Shown here: one piece after another, positions 46,277 through 55,719 of the stretch | How the letters are laid out: every line of letters starts with the position of its first letter | How positions within the stretch are numbered: the stretch's first letter is position 1 | Source: Luteolibacter ambystomatis | GTDB taxonomy: Bacteria; Verrucomicrobiota; Verrucomicrobiia; Verrucomicrobiales; Akkermansiaceae | DNA: 64,000 nucleotides | NCBI RefSeq assembly: GCF_018137965.1 | Contig: NZ_CP073100.1 | Location: forward strand, 1,054,001-1,118,000 | Direction of reading: 5' to 3' | Translations under genes and position numbers: made by a program | Notes under the pieces: model-generated | Database searches by the model: none | What the model was told of the DNA's origin: nothing | Seen by the model: only the letters and a program-made list of their open reading frames with translations

Positions 46277-48580
46277 ATGAATGTGAATCTGACCACCCAT
46301 GTCGGCGGCTATCCGCGGATCGGCCGCAAGCGGGAACTGAAGCAGGCGCTTGAAGCTTTTTGGGCTGGGCGGCTCGATGCGGCCTCGCTGGATGAAGCGG
46401 CGCGCTCGCTGCGCCTGCGCCACTGGCAGGAACAGAAGGGCGCAGGCCTCGATTTCGTGGCGGTGAATGATTTCAGCCTCTATGACAACATGCTCGATCT
46501 GGCGTGCGTGCTCGGCGTGGTGCCGGAGCGCTTTGGCAAGGCCAATGAGCCGGTGACGCTGGACCGCTACTTCCGCCTCGCCCGTGGCCGCGCGCGCAAG
46601 GATGGCCGCCCGGATGTCGCGCCACTGGAACTGACGAAGTGGTTCGATACCAACTACCATTACCTCGTGCCGGAGCTGGCGCAGGATCAGGCGTTCCGCT
46701 TTGCGTGGGACAAGCCGGTGCGCGAACTGCGCGAGGCCATCGAAGCCGGGCATCGTGCGAAGGTGGTGCTCATCGGGCCGGTGACGTTCCTCGCATTGTC
46801 GAAGACACCGGAAGGCGATCCGTTGGATTTCCTCCGCAAGCTGCTGCCCGCGTATCGCACGTTGTTGGAGGCGCTCGCCCGTGCCGGTGCGGAGTGGATC
46901 GAGATTGCCGAGCCGATCCTCGCTTCGCGCAAGGATGGAAAGATTCTCACCGCTCTCCAACAGGCGTGGAATGAGACGGATGGCATTGCGTCCGTGAAGG
47001 GGCTGAAGTTCCTGCTGTCCGTGGCCTATGGGCCGATCGGCTCGGCATTGGAGACCGTGGCCGCATTGCCGGTGGATGGCTTGCATGTGGATGCGACGCG
47101 CGGTCAGGGGGATCTGCCATGGTTGCTGAAGAACTGGCCGGTGGATCGCGTGCTGTCGCTCGGTGTGGTCGATGGCCGCTCGATCTGGCGTACGAATCCG
47201 GAAACGTGGCGCGCGGTGGTGACGACCTTCCGCGAGCAGCGTCCGCAGGAGAACTTGTGGCTCGGTGGCTCGTGCTCGCTGTTGCATCTCCCGCATGATC
47301 TGGGCGAGGAAACCACGCTGGATACCGCGCTGCGTTCTTGGCTATCTTTTGCGAAGGAGAAGCTGGCGGAGCTGGTGATCGTCGCCGCGGGCGAGGCACC
47401 CGTGGATGCGCTGGCGGCGGCGCGCGCTGCGATCACTTCGCGAAAGCAGCATCCCGGAGTTCACAACACCGTGCTGCGCAATACCGTGGCGGCGCTGGAT
47501 GACAAGGCGATACGTCGTGACACGCCGGTGGCGGAGCGCGTGACACTGCAACGCGAACGTCTCGGCCTGCCATTGTTCCCGACGACCACCATCGGCTCTT
47601 TCCCACAGACGGCGGAGATCCGCGCATTGCGTGCGCGCCTCCGCAAGGGTATCGACGATGAGACCGCCTATCAATCCGGCCTCGATGCCGCATTGCGCGA
47701 GGTGATCCGCAATCAGGAGAAGCTCGGTTTGGACGTGCTGGTACACGGCGAGTTCGAGCGTACGGACATGGTGGAGTTTTTCGGGGAGAAATTGGAAGGC
47801 GTGGCCGTGACCGCGAATGGCTGGGTGCAGAGCTACGGCTCGCGCTGCGTGAAGCCGCCGGTGATCTGGGGCGAAGTGACCCGCCCGGAGCCGATGACCG
47901 TTGAGGCTTCAAGGCACGCGCAATCGCTCACCGGCAAGCCGATGAAGGGCATGCTCACCGGACCGATCACGATCCTTCAGTGGAGTTTCGTGCGCGATGA
48001 TCTTTCCCGTTCCGCGGTGGCGGCGCAGCTAGCACTGGCGGTGAGGGCGGAGGTAGCCGATCTGGAAGCCGCGGGCATCCGCGTGATCCAGGTGGACGAG
48101 CCGGGTTTGCGCGAAGGCTTCCCACTGGATGAGTCCGAGCGCGCGGCCTATCTCGATTGGGCGGTACGGGCCTTCCGCATTGCGACCAGCGGTGTGCGGG
48201 ACGAAACGCAGATCCACACGCACATGTGCTATGCGGAGTTCACGGACGTGGCCGGTGCCATCGCGGCGCTCGATGCGGACGTGATCACGCTGGAGGCCTC
48301 ACGCAGCAGGATGAAGGCGCTGGGCGCGGTGATCGAAGGCGGCATACTGTCCGAGGTCGGCCCGGGTGTGTGGGACATCCACTCGCCGCGCGTGCCGGAG
48401 GTGGCGGAGATTTCCGATCTGCTGGTCCGCGCGCTGCGGGTGATCCCGGCGGACCGCCTGTGGGTGAATCCGGATTGCGGGCTCAAGACCCGTGGCTGGG
48501 AGGAAACCCGGGCTTCGCTGAAAAACCTCGTCGCGGCGGCGAAGGCGCTGCGTGAGGAATACGCGGCGGTGGAGATTTAA
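46277..48580 (+). CDS. metE: Cobalamin-independent methionine synthase MetE
   Basis: The protein has 767 residues, about the usual length. The N-terminal barrel opens [25 protein letters not shown]; the linker and C-terminal barrel read [25 protein letters not shown] and [23 protein letters not shown]. Zinc ligands are His649 and Cys651 (HMCYAEF) and Cys734 (NPDCGLKTR), with the conserved Glu in between. It transfers a methyl group from 5-methyltetrahydrofolate (polyglutamate) to homocysteine in the cytoplasm. The start ATG is at 46277. Divergent metR should activate it under homocysteine control. No B12 or SAM riboswitch was recognised in the 5' region. Confidence 0.96.
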   Translation: MNVNLTTHVGGYPRIGRKRELKQALEAFWAGRLDAASLDEAARSLRLRHWQEQKGAGLDFVAVNDFSLYDNMLDLACVLGVVPERFGKANEPVTLDRYFRLARGRARKDGRPDVAPLELTKWFDTNYHYLVPELAQDQAFRFAWDKPVRELREAIEAGHRAKVVLIGPVTFLALSKTPEGDPLDFLRKLLPAYRTLLEALARAGAEWIEIAEPILASRKDGKILTALQQAWNETDGIASVKGLKFLLSVAYGPIGSALETVAALPVDGLHVDATRGQGDLPWLLKNWPVDRVLSLGVVDGRSIWRTNPETWRAVVTTFREQRPQENLWLGGSCSLLHLPHDLGEETTLDTALRSWLSFAKEKLAELVIVAAGEAPVDALAAARAAITSRKQHPGVHNTVLRNTVAALDDKAIRRDTPVAERVTLQRERLGLPLFPTTTIGSFPQTAEIRALRARLRKGIDDETAYQSGLDAALREVIRNQEKLGLDVLVHGEFERTDMVEFFGEKLEGVAVTANGWVQSYGSRCVKPPVIWGEVTRPEPMTVEASRHAQSLTGKPMKGMLTGPITILQWSFVRDDLSRSAVAAQLALAVRAEVADLEAAGIRVIQVDEPGLREGFPLDESERAAYLDWAVRAFRIATSGVRDETQIHTHMCYAEFTDVAGAIAALDADVITLEASRSRMKALGAVIEGGILSEVGPGVWDIHSPRVPEVAEISDLLVRALRVIPADRLWVNPDCGLKTRGWEETRASLKNLVAAAKALREEYAAVEI

Positions 48581-48592
48581 GCAGCATACTGA

Positions 48593-48633
48593 AACCACGG
48601 ATTGCACGGACTCAATTCGTTCAATCCGTGGTT
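48593..48633. repeat. Hairpin of the CCACGGATTGCACGGA intergenic repeat type
   Basis: AACCACGGATTG (48593-48604) pairs perfectly with CAATCCGTGGTT (48622-48633) around a 17-base loop, just after metE. Sequences like CCACGGATTGCACGGATT are scattered in intergenic DNA of many bacteria. It could act as a metE terminator, though no T-run follows directly (a T-rich stretch lies ~25 bases later). Confidence 0.5.
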
Positions 48634-48714
48634 CATCTCTTCATGCGAAAGGTGGGGATTTTATTTTTTGGCTTGGCAGTTGGAAACCTCCGTTGCGGCG
48701 GATAAGACCTCCGC

Positions 48715-50265
48715 GTGGACGCTTGGTCGATTTCGGTAGAAACAGTGCGCGCCGCCCTTGCTGCGGGCGTGCGTGAGTTCGTGGTGTGCGCCGGGGCGCG
48801 GAATGCGGCCCTGCTGGAGGTGCTGGCCCGTGCTGAATCCCAAGGCCGGGTGAAGGTCTGGCGGCACTTCGAGGAGCGCAGTGCGGGATTCTTCGCGCTG
48901 GGGCGTACGCTGGACATTGATGCGCCTTGCGCGGTGGTGACGACCAGTGGCACGGCCGCGGCGGAGCTGCTGCCCGCGATGATCGAGGCGCACTATCAAT
49001 CGCGTCCGCTGGTGGCGGTCACGGCGGATCGTCCGGCGAGATTCCGTGGCACCGGCGCTCCACAGGCGATCGAGCAGCCGGGTATCTTCGGACCGCACGC
49101 GGTTTCGTCCTACGAGGAATGGACCGGCCTCGGGCCGCTGCACCTCAATGTGGAACTGGAGGAAGAGTTCAAGCCGGGGGAGGTGAAGTTCCCGGAACCG
49201 GCGGAATTCGTGGCCAAGGAGAAGAGTCCATTGGTGGGGGAACTGGCACGGTGGCTGCGCGAGGATGCCTATCGCGGGCTGGTGGTGATGATCGGAGGTC
49301 TGGAGCCGTCCGATCACGAGGAGGTGTTCCATTTTTGCAGCGACCTCGGCGTGCCGGTGGTGGTGGAGGGCACGAGCGGTTTGCGTGAGGCTTTGCAGGC
49401 ACTGGCGCTGCCAAATGCGGACCGGACCCTCAAGGCTCGTCCGCCGGGCAAGGTTCTGCGACTGGGCGATGTGCCGAGCGGACGCTTCTGGCGGGATCTC
49501 GAGGATCTGCCGAAAACGGAAGTTTGGTCGGTATGCCGCGGTGGATTCACCGGTCTGGCGCGGGAATCGAAGGTGGTCCGTGGTGGCGTGGCCCGGGTGT
49601 TGCGTGCGATCGGCCAGGTCGATGAAATCGGGGATGCTCTCGATTACCTGGTGGACCGCTCGCGGCAGAAGGCGCGGATCGACGAACTGCTGGAGGCGCA
49701 TCCCGACAGCGAACCCGCGATGGTGCGGACGCTTTCATTGTACGCCTCTTATGGTAGTTCCGTGTATCTCGGGAACAGCCTGCCGGTGCGGGAGTGGAAT
49801 CTTTTCGCGCAATGGGACAGGCCGGTTTCGGACGTAAGGGCGAACCGCGGGGCGAATGGCATCGATGGCCAGGCGAGCACGTGGCTCGGTTGGACGGCGG
49901 GCCGGACCGGCGCGTGGGCGATGCTCGGGGATCTCACCGCCCTCTACGATCTGGCGGCACCGTTCGTGCTCGAGCAATTGGAAACCAAGGGCCGAGTGCT
50001 CGCGGTGATCAACAACCACGGCGGCCGGATTTTCGAACGCCTGCCGCGTCTTGCAGACATGAGTCCGCGGGCGGCGGAGTGTTTCACCAATCCGCAGGCG
50101 GCGGATCTTTCCGGTTGGGCGAAGCTGTGGGGGATGCGCCACGTCCGGATCACCACCGCGGACGACTTCGATGATCTGGAGCAGGGAGATGAAACCGTGT
50201 TGCTGGAAGTGCTGCCGGACGCGGGCCAGACCCGGGCGTTCTGGGCGGCGTGGGACCGGATGTAG
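48715..50265 (+). CDS. menD: SEPHCHC synthase MenD (menaquinone synthesis)
   Basis: The protein has 516 residues from a GTG at 48715-48717; no ATG lies near. The ThDP-enzyme motifs fit MenD: VVCAGARNAALLEVLA, RHFEERSAGFFALG (with the catalytic Glu), VTTSGTAAAELLPAMIEAHYQSRPLVAVTADRPARFRGTGAPQAIEQ and, near the C-terminus, GWTAGRTGAWAMLGDLTALYDLAAPF and VINNHGGRIFERLP. MenD joins isochorismate and 2-oxoglutarate-derived succinic semialdehyde. At 516 residues it is a little shorter than typical (550-570). No other men gene is near, so it is a lone member. The upstream neighbour is metE; both lie on the plus strand with a 134-base gap. Confidence 0.92.
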   Translation: MDAWSISVETVRAALAAGVREFVVCAGARNAALLEVLARAESQGRVKVWRHFEERSAGFFALGRTLDIDAPCAVVTTSGTAAAELLPAMIEAHYQSRPLVAVTADRPARFRGTGAPQAIEQPGIFGPHAVSSYEEWTGLGPLHLNVELEEEFKPGEVKFPEPAEFVAKEKSPLVGELARWLREDAYRGLVVMIGGLEPSDHEEVFHFCSDLGVPVVVEGTSGLREALQALALPNADRTLKARPPGKVLRLGDVPSGRFWRDLEDLPKTEVWSVCRGGFTGLARESKVVRGGVARVLRAIGQVDEIGDALDYLVDRSRQKARIDELLEAHPDSEPAMVRTLSLYASYGSSVYLGNSLPVREWNLFAQWDRPVSDVRANRGANGIDGQASTWLGWTAGRTGAWAMLGDLTALYDLAAPFVLEQLETKGRVLAVINNHGGRIFERLPRLADMSPRAAECFTNPQAADLSGWAKLWGMRHVRITTADDFDDLEQGDETVLLEVLPDAGQTRAFWAAWDRM

Positions 50266-50290
50266 GAGCGCCCGATATCCGGTCCCTTTC

Positions 50291-50650
50291 TCAGCGGCGG
50301 ACGCAGACGCGGCGGGATGGCACTGCCGGAAGCGACAGGGCGATCAACGCGCAGATTGCGGCGACAAGCATGGGCACCAGCGAGAGCGGACTGTTGGCCA
50401 GATCACGGCCGAAATAGAAGTACGCCTGATGCTGCGGAGTGCAGAACAGGAAATTCGGGACCGTCAAAAACAGCGCGACCAGAATGGCCGGGATCGCCCC
50501 GGCGATCATGAATGCGGCGGTGCGCTTGGACACCTGGCCGGTGACGAGCATCAGCGGACCGGTCCAAAGGGTGGACTTCAAGAAGTTGAGCACTTTCCGC
50601 CACTGATGCCGGCTGGAGCGGCGGCGGAGGTTGGGATGATCAAGGGACAT
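50291..50650 (-). CDS. Small membrane protein of unknown function
   Basis: The protein has 119 residues from ATG 50648-50650. A basic cytoplasmic start (PNLRRRSSRHQWRKVLNFLKS) is followed by about three hydrophobic segments (TLWTGPLMLVTGQV, AAFMIAGAIPAILVALFLTV, LVPMLVAAICALIALSLPAV) and a basic tail RRVCVRR. No family is recognised. It stands alone between convergent menD and the divergent pseudokinase gene; its promoter must lie in the 245-base gap at 50651-50895. Confidence 0.65.
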   Translation of the reverse strand: MSLDHPNLRRRSSRHQWRKVLNFLKSTLWTGPLMLVTGQVSKRTAAFMIAGAIPAILVALFLTVPNFLFCTPQHQAYFYFGRDLANSPLSLVPMLVAAICALIALSLPAVPSRRVCVRR

Positions 50651-50895
50651 ATCGGGTGATCGGGAACGGTCCATCCGTTACACGTGATCGCGTAGTATGC
50701 CAAGAAAGTTAGAAGGTTTGGGCCTCCAAACGTTCAAAAAAGATCAAAAAGTTTTTGGTAGGTTCCAAATCGTGCGAAATGCACCTGTTGGAGACAGGTT
50801 TCCATTGGTGTTCCAAGGTTCCCGGAAGGTGATCATTCCCAAAAGGAACGGTTCGGAGTTGGCGACGGGGCAGGTCTGGATTACAAAAAAACTCC

Positions 50896-53433
50896 ATGCA
50901 AGCACCGCGGATCGATGGGCTTAGAGTTACGGACCTGACTGGTGCCGGCCCATGCGGAAATGTGTACGCCGCTCATGATGAGTCGGATGTCAAGCTGGCG
51001 GTGAAGGTGTTTCACGGCATGGCAATCAACCGTGCGCTGCTTCAAAAAACGACGGCACGTCTGGAAGCGGCAGGCTGGCCGTCCGGGGTGATGCAGGTGG
51101 TTTCGGCGGATCTCGAATCACGTCCGGCGCTGATCGTGATGCCGTGGATGGCGGATCCGGCGGAGGACGGGCATGGCGTACCCCGTACCCTGCAGAACCG
51201 TCTGGCGGATTTCCCCGGCGAGCGATCCTGGCCGATGGTGCTGGATCTGGCGCGGGCGCTGGCGGTCTTCCACAACGTCCAGGTGGCGCACGGCAACCTG
51301 AAGCCGAGCAATGTGTTTTTCGATGACGAGGAGAAGCTGTCGATCGCGGATTGGTCGCTGGGAAACATGCCCGGTGTGACCCACGCGGACTATTCGGATG
51401 CCTATCTCTATCAATCTCCCGAGCAACTCCGCGATCCGGATGGGTATCTGGATGAGAAGGGCTACCGCTGGGATGTGTTTGCCTTCGGAGTGCTGGCGTA
51501 CCGCCTCATCACCGGCGCGTTTCCGCGTTGCAACGAAACCTTCCTGCAGGTGGCTCCGCCGCCGGGCGATATCCGCCGTGATTCCGCGATCCATGCCGAC
51601 CTTCACAAGATCGCACGCAAGCTGGAGGCGGATGCAAATGTGACGTGGCCGGACGAGGCTGCGAATCCGGTGGAAGCGGGCTACCGCGAGTGGATCGTGC
51701 GCTGTCTGGCGCTGGATGCGGCACAGCGTCCGGCGACGCTGGCGGAGGTGGTGCGAGGATTCGAGCGGGTGGAGGAGCAGGTGGCCACGGAGACGCATCG
51801 CGATCAGTTGCTCGATCAACGCCGCCGCGCGGATCATCGCGCCTGGCGCGCGTTGTTCGCGATGGGCACGGCTGCGGCGCTGGCATTGGTGCTCGGAGGA
51901 TTGTGGCAGATCTCGCTGGCGCTGCTGCGCAAGGAGAAGGCCGCCCATACCGAGGACGTGCGGGAATTGAAGGCCAAGACGGACAGCGCGGTGACCGCGC
52001 GTGACCAGGCGGTGAAAGGAGAGTCGGAAGCCAAGCAGACGCTCGAACATGAACGCGATGTGGCATTGGCGAGGCTGGAGGCTTCGCGTGCGATTGGGGA
52101 TCATTTGTTCGAGTGGGCGATGGAGAAGGGGCACCGCAGCCTGCCGCCGCTGGATGGCCGGGAGCTGCGGCTGCTGCGCCTGGAGCGTTATTTTGATGAT
52201 TTCCTCAAGCGGACGGCTGATGTGACCTCGCTGGATGACGAGCGTGCGCGTGTGAAGCTGGAGCTGGCGGAGGTTTCGCTGGCCGCCGGGGATGCGAATG
52301 CGGCGCAGACGCGCTTGGGCGATGCCTTGGAGGCGTGGAAGAACCGGCCCACGGATGCGGCGTGGAAGCTGCGGATCGGCACGGACCGGCTGTTGCTTGC
52401 GCTGCTGCGGCAGGCGAAGGATGATCCGGGCACTGCGGCGGCGTTTGTGGAGGCACGGCAGATCCTTGGGTCCGTCCCCCAGGGCGAGGTGGATGCGGAC
52501 CGCTTGCAACAGTTGATGGCGGTGCTGGACTTCCATGAGGCACAGTTGCTCGCGCAGGGCGGGAAGGGGGACGCGAAGGCGCTGGAGCAGCTCATGCGCG
52601 CGACGCAGACCTTGAACCGCTTGGTCGATCAGCGGCCGGATGTGGCGGTGCTGCGCTCGGAGCTGGCGAGCTGCTATCTTTCTTCCGCGACCATTCTCGA
52701 TGGCATGGGCAGCCTGGGGGATGCGCGCGAGGTGAGGAATCTTGCGGCGGCGGAACTGATCAAACTGCTCAAGGAGAAGCCCGGCGATCCGAAGCTGCGG
52801 CTGGAACTGGCGGGTTGTTATGGCGCGATGGCGGAGGCGGCGGTGCTTTCCGGAGACGTGGCTTCCGCCGACAGCCTCTCGAAGCAGGCGACGGGATTGC
52901 TGGAGGCATTGCTGCGTGAGCAGCCGGACAATACAGAAGCTTTGTCCCGTCTCGGCGCGCAGCGGTGGATTCGTGCGGGACTGTTGCGGGACAGCGGCAA
53001 GACCGATGAGGCGATGAACATGGTGGACGATGGCATCCGCATGCTGGAAGGCGCGCGTGCGTCCGATGCGGCCAATGGCACGGTGGCCTACCGGCTGGCG
53101 CTGCTGTGGTGGCAGAAGGGCCGCATGGTGGGGGCTGCGGGCAAGACCGATGACGAACTCTTCCTCATCACCAAGGCCCGTGATGCGCTCAATGGGCTGA
53201 TGGAGCGTACGGAATACGGTCTCATCCGCGGCGACCAGCTCAAGAAATCGGTGGCGTATCTGTTAGGTGATCTTGGTCATGCACAGCAGCTTGCGGGCAA
53301 GAACGACGAGGCGAAAAAGACATTCGCGCAGGCGGTGATCGCGTGGGAAACGCTGGTCAAGGCCCAGCCCCGCAGTGAGGAAGCGGAGGAGGCGTTGTCG
53401 TGGTGCAGGCAGCGGTTGAAAGAGATGCCGTGA
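50896..53433 (+). CDS. Membrane-anchored Ser/Thr pseudokinase with TPR-like C-terminal domain
   Basis: The protein has 845 residues. Residues ~5-295 have a protein kinase fold: glycine loop GAGPCGNVYAA, LAVKVF with the ATP-binding Lys37, then VAHGNLKPSNVFF in place of HRDLKPxN, so the catalytic Asp is replaced by Asn134, and DWS (152-154) in place of DFG. The APE motif is kept as SPEQ. The loss of the catalytic Asp suggests a pseudokinase that binds nucleotide or partners. A membrane helix at ~315-337 (FAMGTAAALALVLGGLWQISLALL), a coiled coil (~340-390) and TPR-like helices to the end (AEVSLAAGDANAAQTRLGDALEAW, LLRDSGKTDEAMNMVDDGIRML) follow. The helical part should be periplasmic. No phosphatase or kinase partner is near. 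Confidence 0.88.
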   Translation: MQAPRIDGLRVTDLTGAGPCGNVYAAHDESDVKLAVKVFHGMAINRALLQKTTARLEAAGWPSGVMQVVSADLESRPALIVMPWMADPAEDGHGVPRTLQNRLADFPGERSWPMVLDLARALAVFHNVQVAHGNLKPSNVFFDDEEKLSIADWSLGNMPGVTHADYSDAYLYQSPEQLRDPDGYLDEKGYRWDVFAFGVLAYRLITGAFPRCNETFLQVAPPPGDIRRDSAIHADLHKIARKLEADANVTWPDEAANPVEAGYREWIVRCLALDAAQRPATLAEVVRGFERVEEQVATETHRDQLLDQRRRADHRAWRALFAMGTAAALALVLGGLWQISLALLRKEKAAHTEDVRELKAKTDSAVTARDQAVKGESEAKQTLEHERDVALARLEASRAIGDHLFEWAMEKGHRSLPPLDGRELRLLRLERYFDDFLKRTADVTSLDDERARVKLELAEVSLAAGDANAAQTRLGDALEAWKNRPTDAAWKLRIGTDRLLLALLRQAKDDPGTAAAFVEARQILGSVPQGEVDADRLQQLMAVLDFHEAQLLAQGGKGDAKALEQLMRATQTLNRLVDQRPDVAVLRSELASCYLSSATILDGMGSLGDAREVRNLAAAELIKLLKEKPGDPKLRLELAGCYGAMAEAAVLSGDVASADSLSKQATGLLEALLREQPDNTEALSRLGAQRWIRAGLLRDSGKTDEAMNMVDDGIRMLEGARASDAANGTVAYRLALLWWQKGRMVGAAGKTDDELFLITKARDALNGLMERTEYGLIRGDQLKKSVAYLLGDLGHAQQLAGKNDEAKKTFAQAVIAWETLVKAQPRSEEAEEALSWCRQRLKEMP

Positions 53434-53436
53434 GGA

Positions 53437-54057
53437 TCAATGCGTGGCTCCGCCGGTGATGCGGATATCGCGCTTGTGGCGGATGGCGGCGGCAACGGCG
53501 AGGGTGATGCCTTCCAGCAAGGCATCCTGTGACAACGGCGAATTCCAAGGCGCGGGTACGTGGATGAAGCCACCACGCACGTCCGGAGTGGCGGCAAGTT
53601 CGTGCATGAGACTGTAGAAGACGTGATTGCAGACGAAGGTGCCGGCGGTGTGGGACACTTCGGCGGGAATGCCGTGTTCCGTTAGGACGGCGGTGATGGC
53701 TTTGACCGGCAGCGTGGACCAATAGGAAGAGGGGCCGCCGCGGACGACGGGCTTGTCCACCGGCTGGCGTCCGGCGTTGTCCGGGATGCGGGCGTCATCG
53801 AGGTTGATGGCGATGCGTTCCGGTGTGATGGCTTGCCGCCCGCTGGCGAGGCCGAGGCAGACGACCAGCGAGGGCATGTGGCGTTCGATCAGCTTGTGGA
53901 GTTGGCGGCGGGATTTCCCGAACTCGCAGGCGAGGATGGCGCTGGTGATTTGATGGCCTTCGATGATGGCTCCATCGAGCTGTGCCGCGATGGCCTGCGA
54001 GGGATTCCGGGCATCGCCGCCGAAGGGCTCGAAGCCGGTGAGGAGCACGGTTTTCAT
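53437..54057 (-). CDS. pcp: Pyroglutamyl-peptidase I
   Basis: The protein has 206 residues and starts KTVLLTGFEPFGGDARNPS, the family hallmark. The catalytic triad is complete and in the usual places: Glu80 (TPERIAINL), Cys143 (SHTAGTFVCNHVFY) and His166 (GGFIHVP). It removes N-terminal pyroglutamate from peptides in the cytoplasm. It lies 7 bases after DUF979 and is the last gene of the pyroglutamate operon. It converges with the pseudokinase gene (3 bases between stops). Confidence 0.95.
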   Translation of the reverse strand: MKTVLLTGFEPFGGDARNPSQAIAAQLDGAIIEGHQITSAILACEFGKSRRQLHKLIERHMPSLVVCLGLASGRQAITPERIAINLDDARIPDNAGRQPVDKPVVRGGPSSYWSTLPVKAITAVLTEHGIPAEVSHTAGTFVCNHVFYSLMHELAATPDVRGGFIHVPAPWNSPLSQDALLEGITLAVAAAIRHKRDIRITGGATH

Positions 54058-54064
54058 CAGTCGG

Positions 54065-55027
54065 TCAGAAACGATATACGCAGAAATCGAGGATGAGAAT
54101 ATTTACGGCGAGGAGCGTGAGTCCGATGGGGGCCTGCGCCTTGATCACGGCGTGGGGATCGCGGAGTTCCAGCAGCATCGCCGGGACGAGATTGAAATTC
54201 GCGGCCATCGGGGTGAGCAGTGTGCCACAGTATCCACTGAGCATGCCGATGGCGGCCATGATCGCCGGATTGCCATGATGCTGCTGCACGATGATCGGCA
54301 GGCCGACACCGAGCGTGATCACGGGAAAGGCGGCGAAGGCATTGCCGAGGCAGATCGTGAACAAGGCCATGCCCACGCAATAGACCACGACCGCGACAAA
54401 CGGGTTGCCGGTGGGGAAGGTGTCCGTCACGAGCCGGGCGATCACCTCGCCCACGCCCGCCTTGGTGAAGATGCCGCCGAGCGCGGCGAGCAGTTGCGGC
54501 AGCAGCATCGCCCAGCCGATGGCGTGAAGCAAACGCCCACCCTCATGCAGCGACTCGCGGGGCTTCGCGCGGGTCATGCGCAGGGCGACGATGAGTGCGA
54601 GCAGGGAACCCAGACCGAGCGCCGCGAGCGTGGGTTGCTTGGGATCGAAGAGACGCACGCCGCCCAGCGGGATCTTGGAAAGAACCAGCGTGCTGACGAC
54701 GGCGGTGGCTGGGATGACCAATGCCGGGATGAAGATGCGGTTGCCGAGGCGGAGGGCTTCACTGGCGCGTTGTTCCGCGGGTACCGGAGTTTCCTTGGGA
54801 GCTGTGATTTGTCTGGTGGCGGCGAGGGCGACGAGACCGAGCATGATCCAACCGATCGCGAGGGGCGGGAGATGGCCGCCGAAGAGATAGATGGCCGCAA
54901 GCGCACCCCAGAACAACGCGGTTCCCACGCGCCGGAGATGCGCGCGATTTTTCACGGTGTTGATGGCGATGCAGGTCAGCAGGATGCCGGCGATGACATA
55001 GAGGGTTTGCAGCGAGACGAGGGTCAT
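54065..55027 (-). CDS. DUF979 membrane protein (probable pyroglutamate transporter component)
   Basis: The protein has 320 residues from ATG 55025-55027, overlapping the DUF969 stop by 4 bases. It has nine or ten membrane helices. Conserved blocks are IAINTVKNRAHLRRVGTALFWG, FTKAGVGEVIARLVTDTFPTGNPFVAVVVYCVGMALFTICLGNAFAAFPVITLGVGLP and MLSGYCGTLLTPMAANFNLVPAMLLELRDPH, as in DUF979. The family travels with DUF969 and with pcp in Firmicutes and others, and a transport role for pyroglutamate or related compounds is inferred from this context only. The FPVIT and TPMAANFN loops recall re-entrant loops of dicarboxylate/gluconate-type carriers. Confidence 0.9.
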   Translation of the reverse strand: MTLVSLQTLYVIAGILLTCIAINTVKNRAHLRRVGTALFWGALAAIYLFGGHLPPLAIGWIMLGLVALAATRQITAPKETPVPAEQRASEALRLGNRIFIPALVIPATAVVSTLVLSKIPLGGVRLFDPKQPTLAALGLGSLLALIVALRMTRAKPRESLHEGGRLLHAIGWAMLLPQLLAALGGIFTKAGVGEVIARLVTDTFPTGNPFVAVVVYCVGMALFTICLGNAFAAFPVITLGVGLPIIVQQHHGNPAIMAAIGMLSGYCGTLLTPMAANFNLVPAMLLELRDPHAVIKAQAPIGLTLLAVNILILDFCVYRF

Positions 55028-55719
55028 GCCTCCTCCTTCCCTTGAGTGGCGTTGGTTTCCCGCCGGATGCGGCGGTCGAGCACACGGGTGCGCCACGCCA
55101 TGATGAAGGATGCGGCGATGGCAGTGGGAATGCCCCATAGTGCCAGCGGCCACACGCCGACCTCGATGTGCTGGGCATCGAAGACGCCCTTCATGAGCAG
55201 CACCGCACCAACGGCGATGAAGACATCCTCCCCGAAAAAGTTGCCGATGTTTTCCGCCGCCGCGGCGTGGGCGCGGATGGTATCGCGGGTTTCATCCGGG
55301 AGAGGTCCGTGTTGCGCGTGAGCCGCGCCTTCCGCCATGGGTGCGATGATCGGGCGCACGGCTCCCGCATGGCCACCGATGTTCACCCCGAGGGCGATGC
55401 TGATCTGGCGAACCAGACTGTAGAGGAAGATCACTCGCCCGGCGGTGGCTCCACGGGCGCGGCGGATCAAGGTCTCCGCACGTTCGCGCAGGCCATGGCG
55501 CTCGAGCAGGCCGATGACCGGCGCGATCAGGATCACCGGCAGGGTCATGTAGCGGTTCTCGATGAAAAGCCTGCCGAAGAGTTCGAGCACTTCGTTGAAT
55601 GTCATGCCGGCTGCCAGTCCGGTGGCGATGCCCGCGGCCATCACCACCAGCAGCGTGTTCAGCCGCAGGGCGAAGCCAATGGCCACCACGGGGATGCCGA
55701 TGAGCTTGAGCCACATCAT
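55024..55719 (-). CDS. DUF969 membrane protein (probable partner of DUF979)
   Basis: The protein has 231 residues with about five membrane helices. Typical blocks are IPVVAIGFALRLNTLLVVMAAGIATGLAAGM, RYMTLPVILIAPVIGLLERHGLRERA, QISIALGVNIGGHAGAVRPIIAPMAEGAA and NIGNFFGEDVFIAVGAVLLMKGVF. It overlaps pxpA by 4 bases upstream and DUF979 by 4 bases downstream, so the three are translationally coupled. DUF969 and DUF979 together look like the two halves of one carrier. Confidence 0.9.
   Translation of the reverse strand: MMWLKLIGIPVVAIGFALRLNTLLVVMAAGIATGLAAGMTFNEVLELFGRLFIENRYMTLPVILIAPVIGLLERHGLRERAETLIRRARGATAGRVIFLYSLVRQISIALGVNIGGHAGAVRPIIAPMAEGAAHAQHGPLPDETRDTIRAHAAAAENIGNFFGEDVFIAVGAVLLMKGVFDAQHIEVGVWPLALWGIPTAIAASFIMAWRTRVLDRRIRRETNATQGKEEA

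Noticed and set aside
50697-50924. 75-codon plus-strand frame before the pseudokinase gene
   Set aside because: It looks moderately protein-like (basic, with VIIPKRNGSELATGQVWITKK) but overlaps the kinase start by 29 bases, has no clear ribosome-binding site and no recognised family. Left out, though not excluded.
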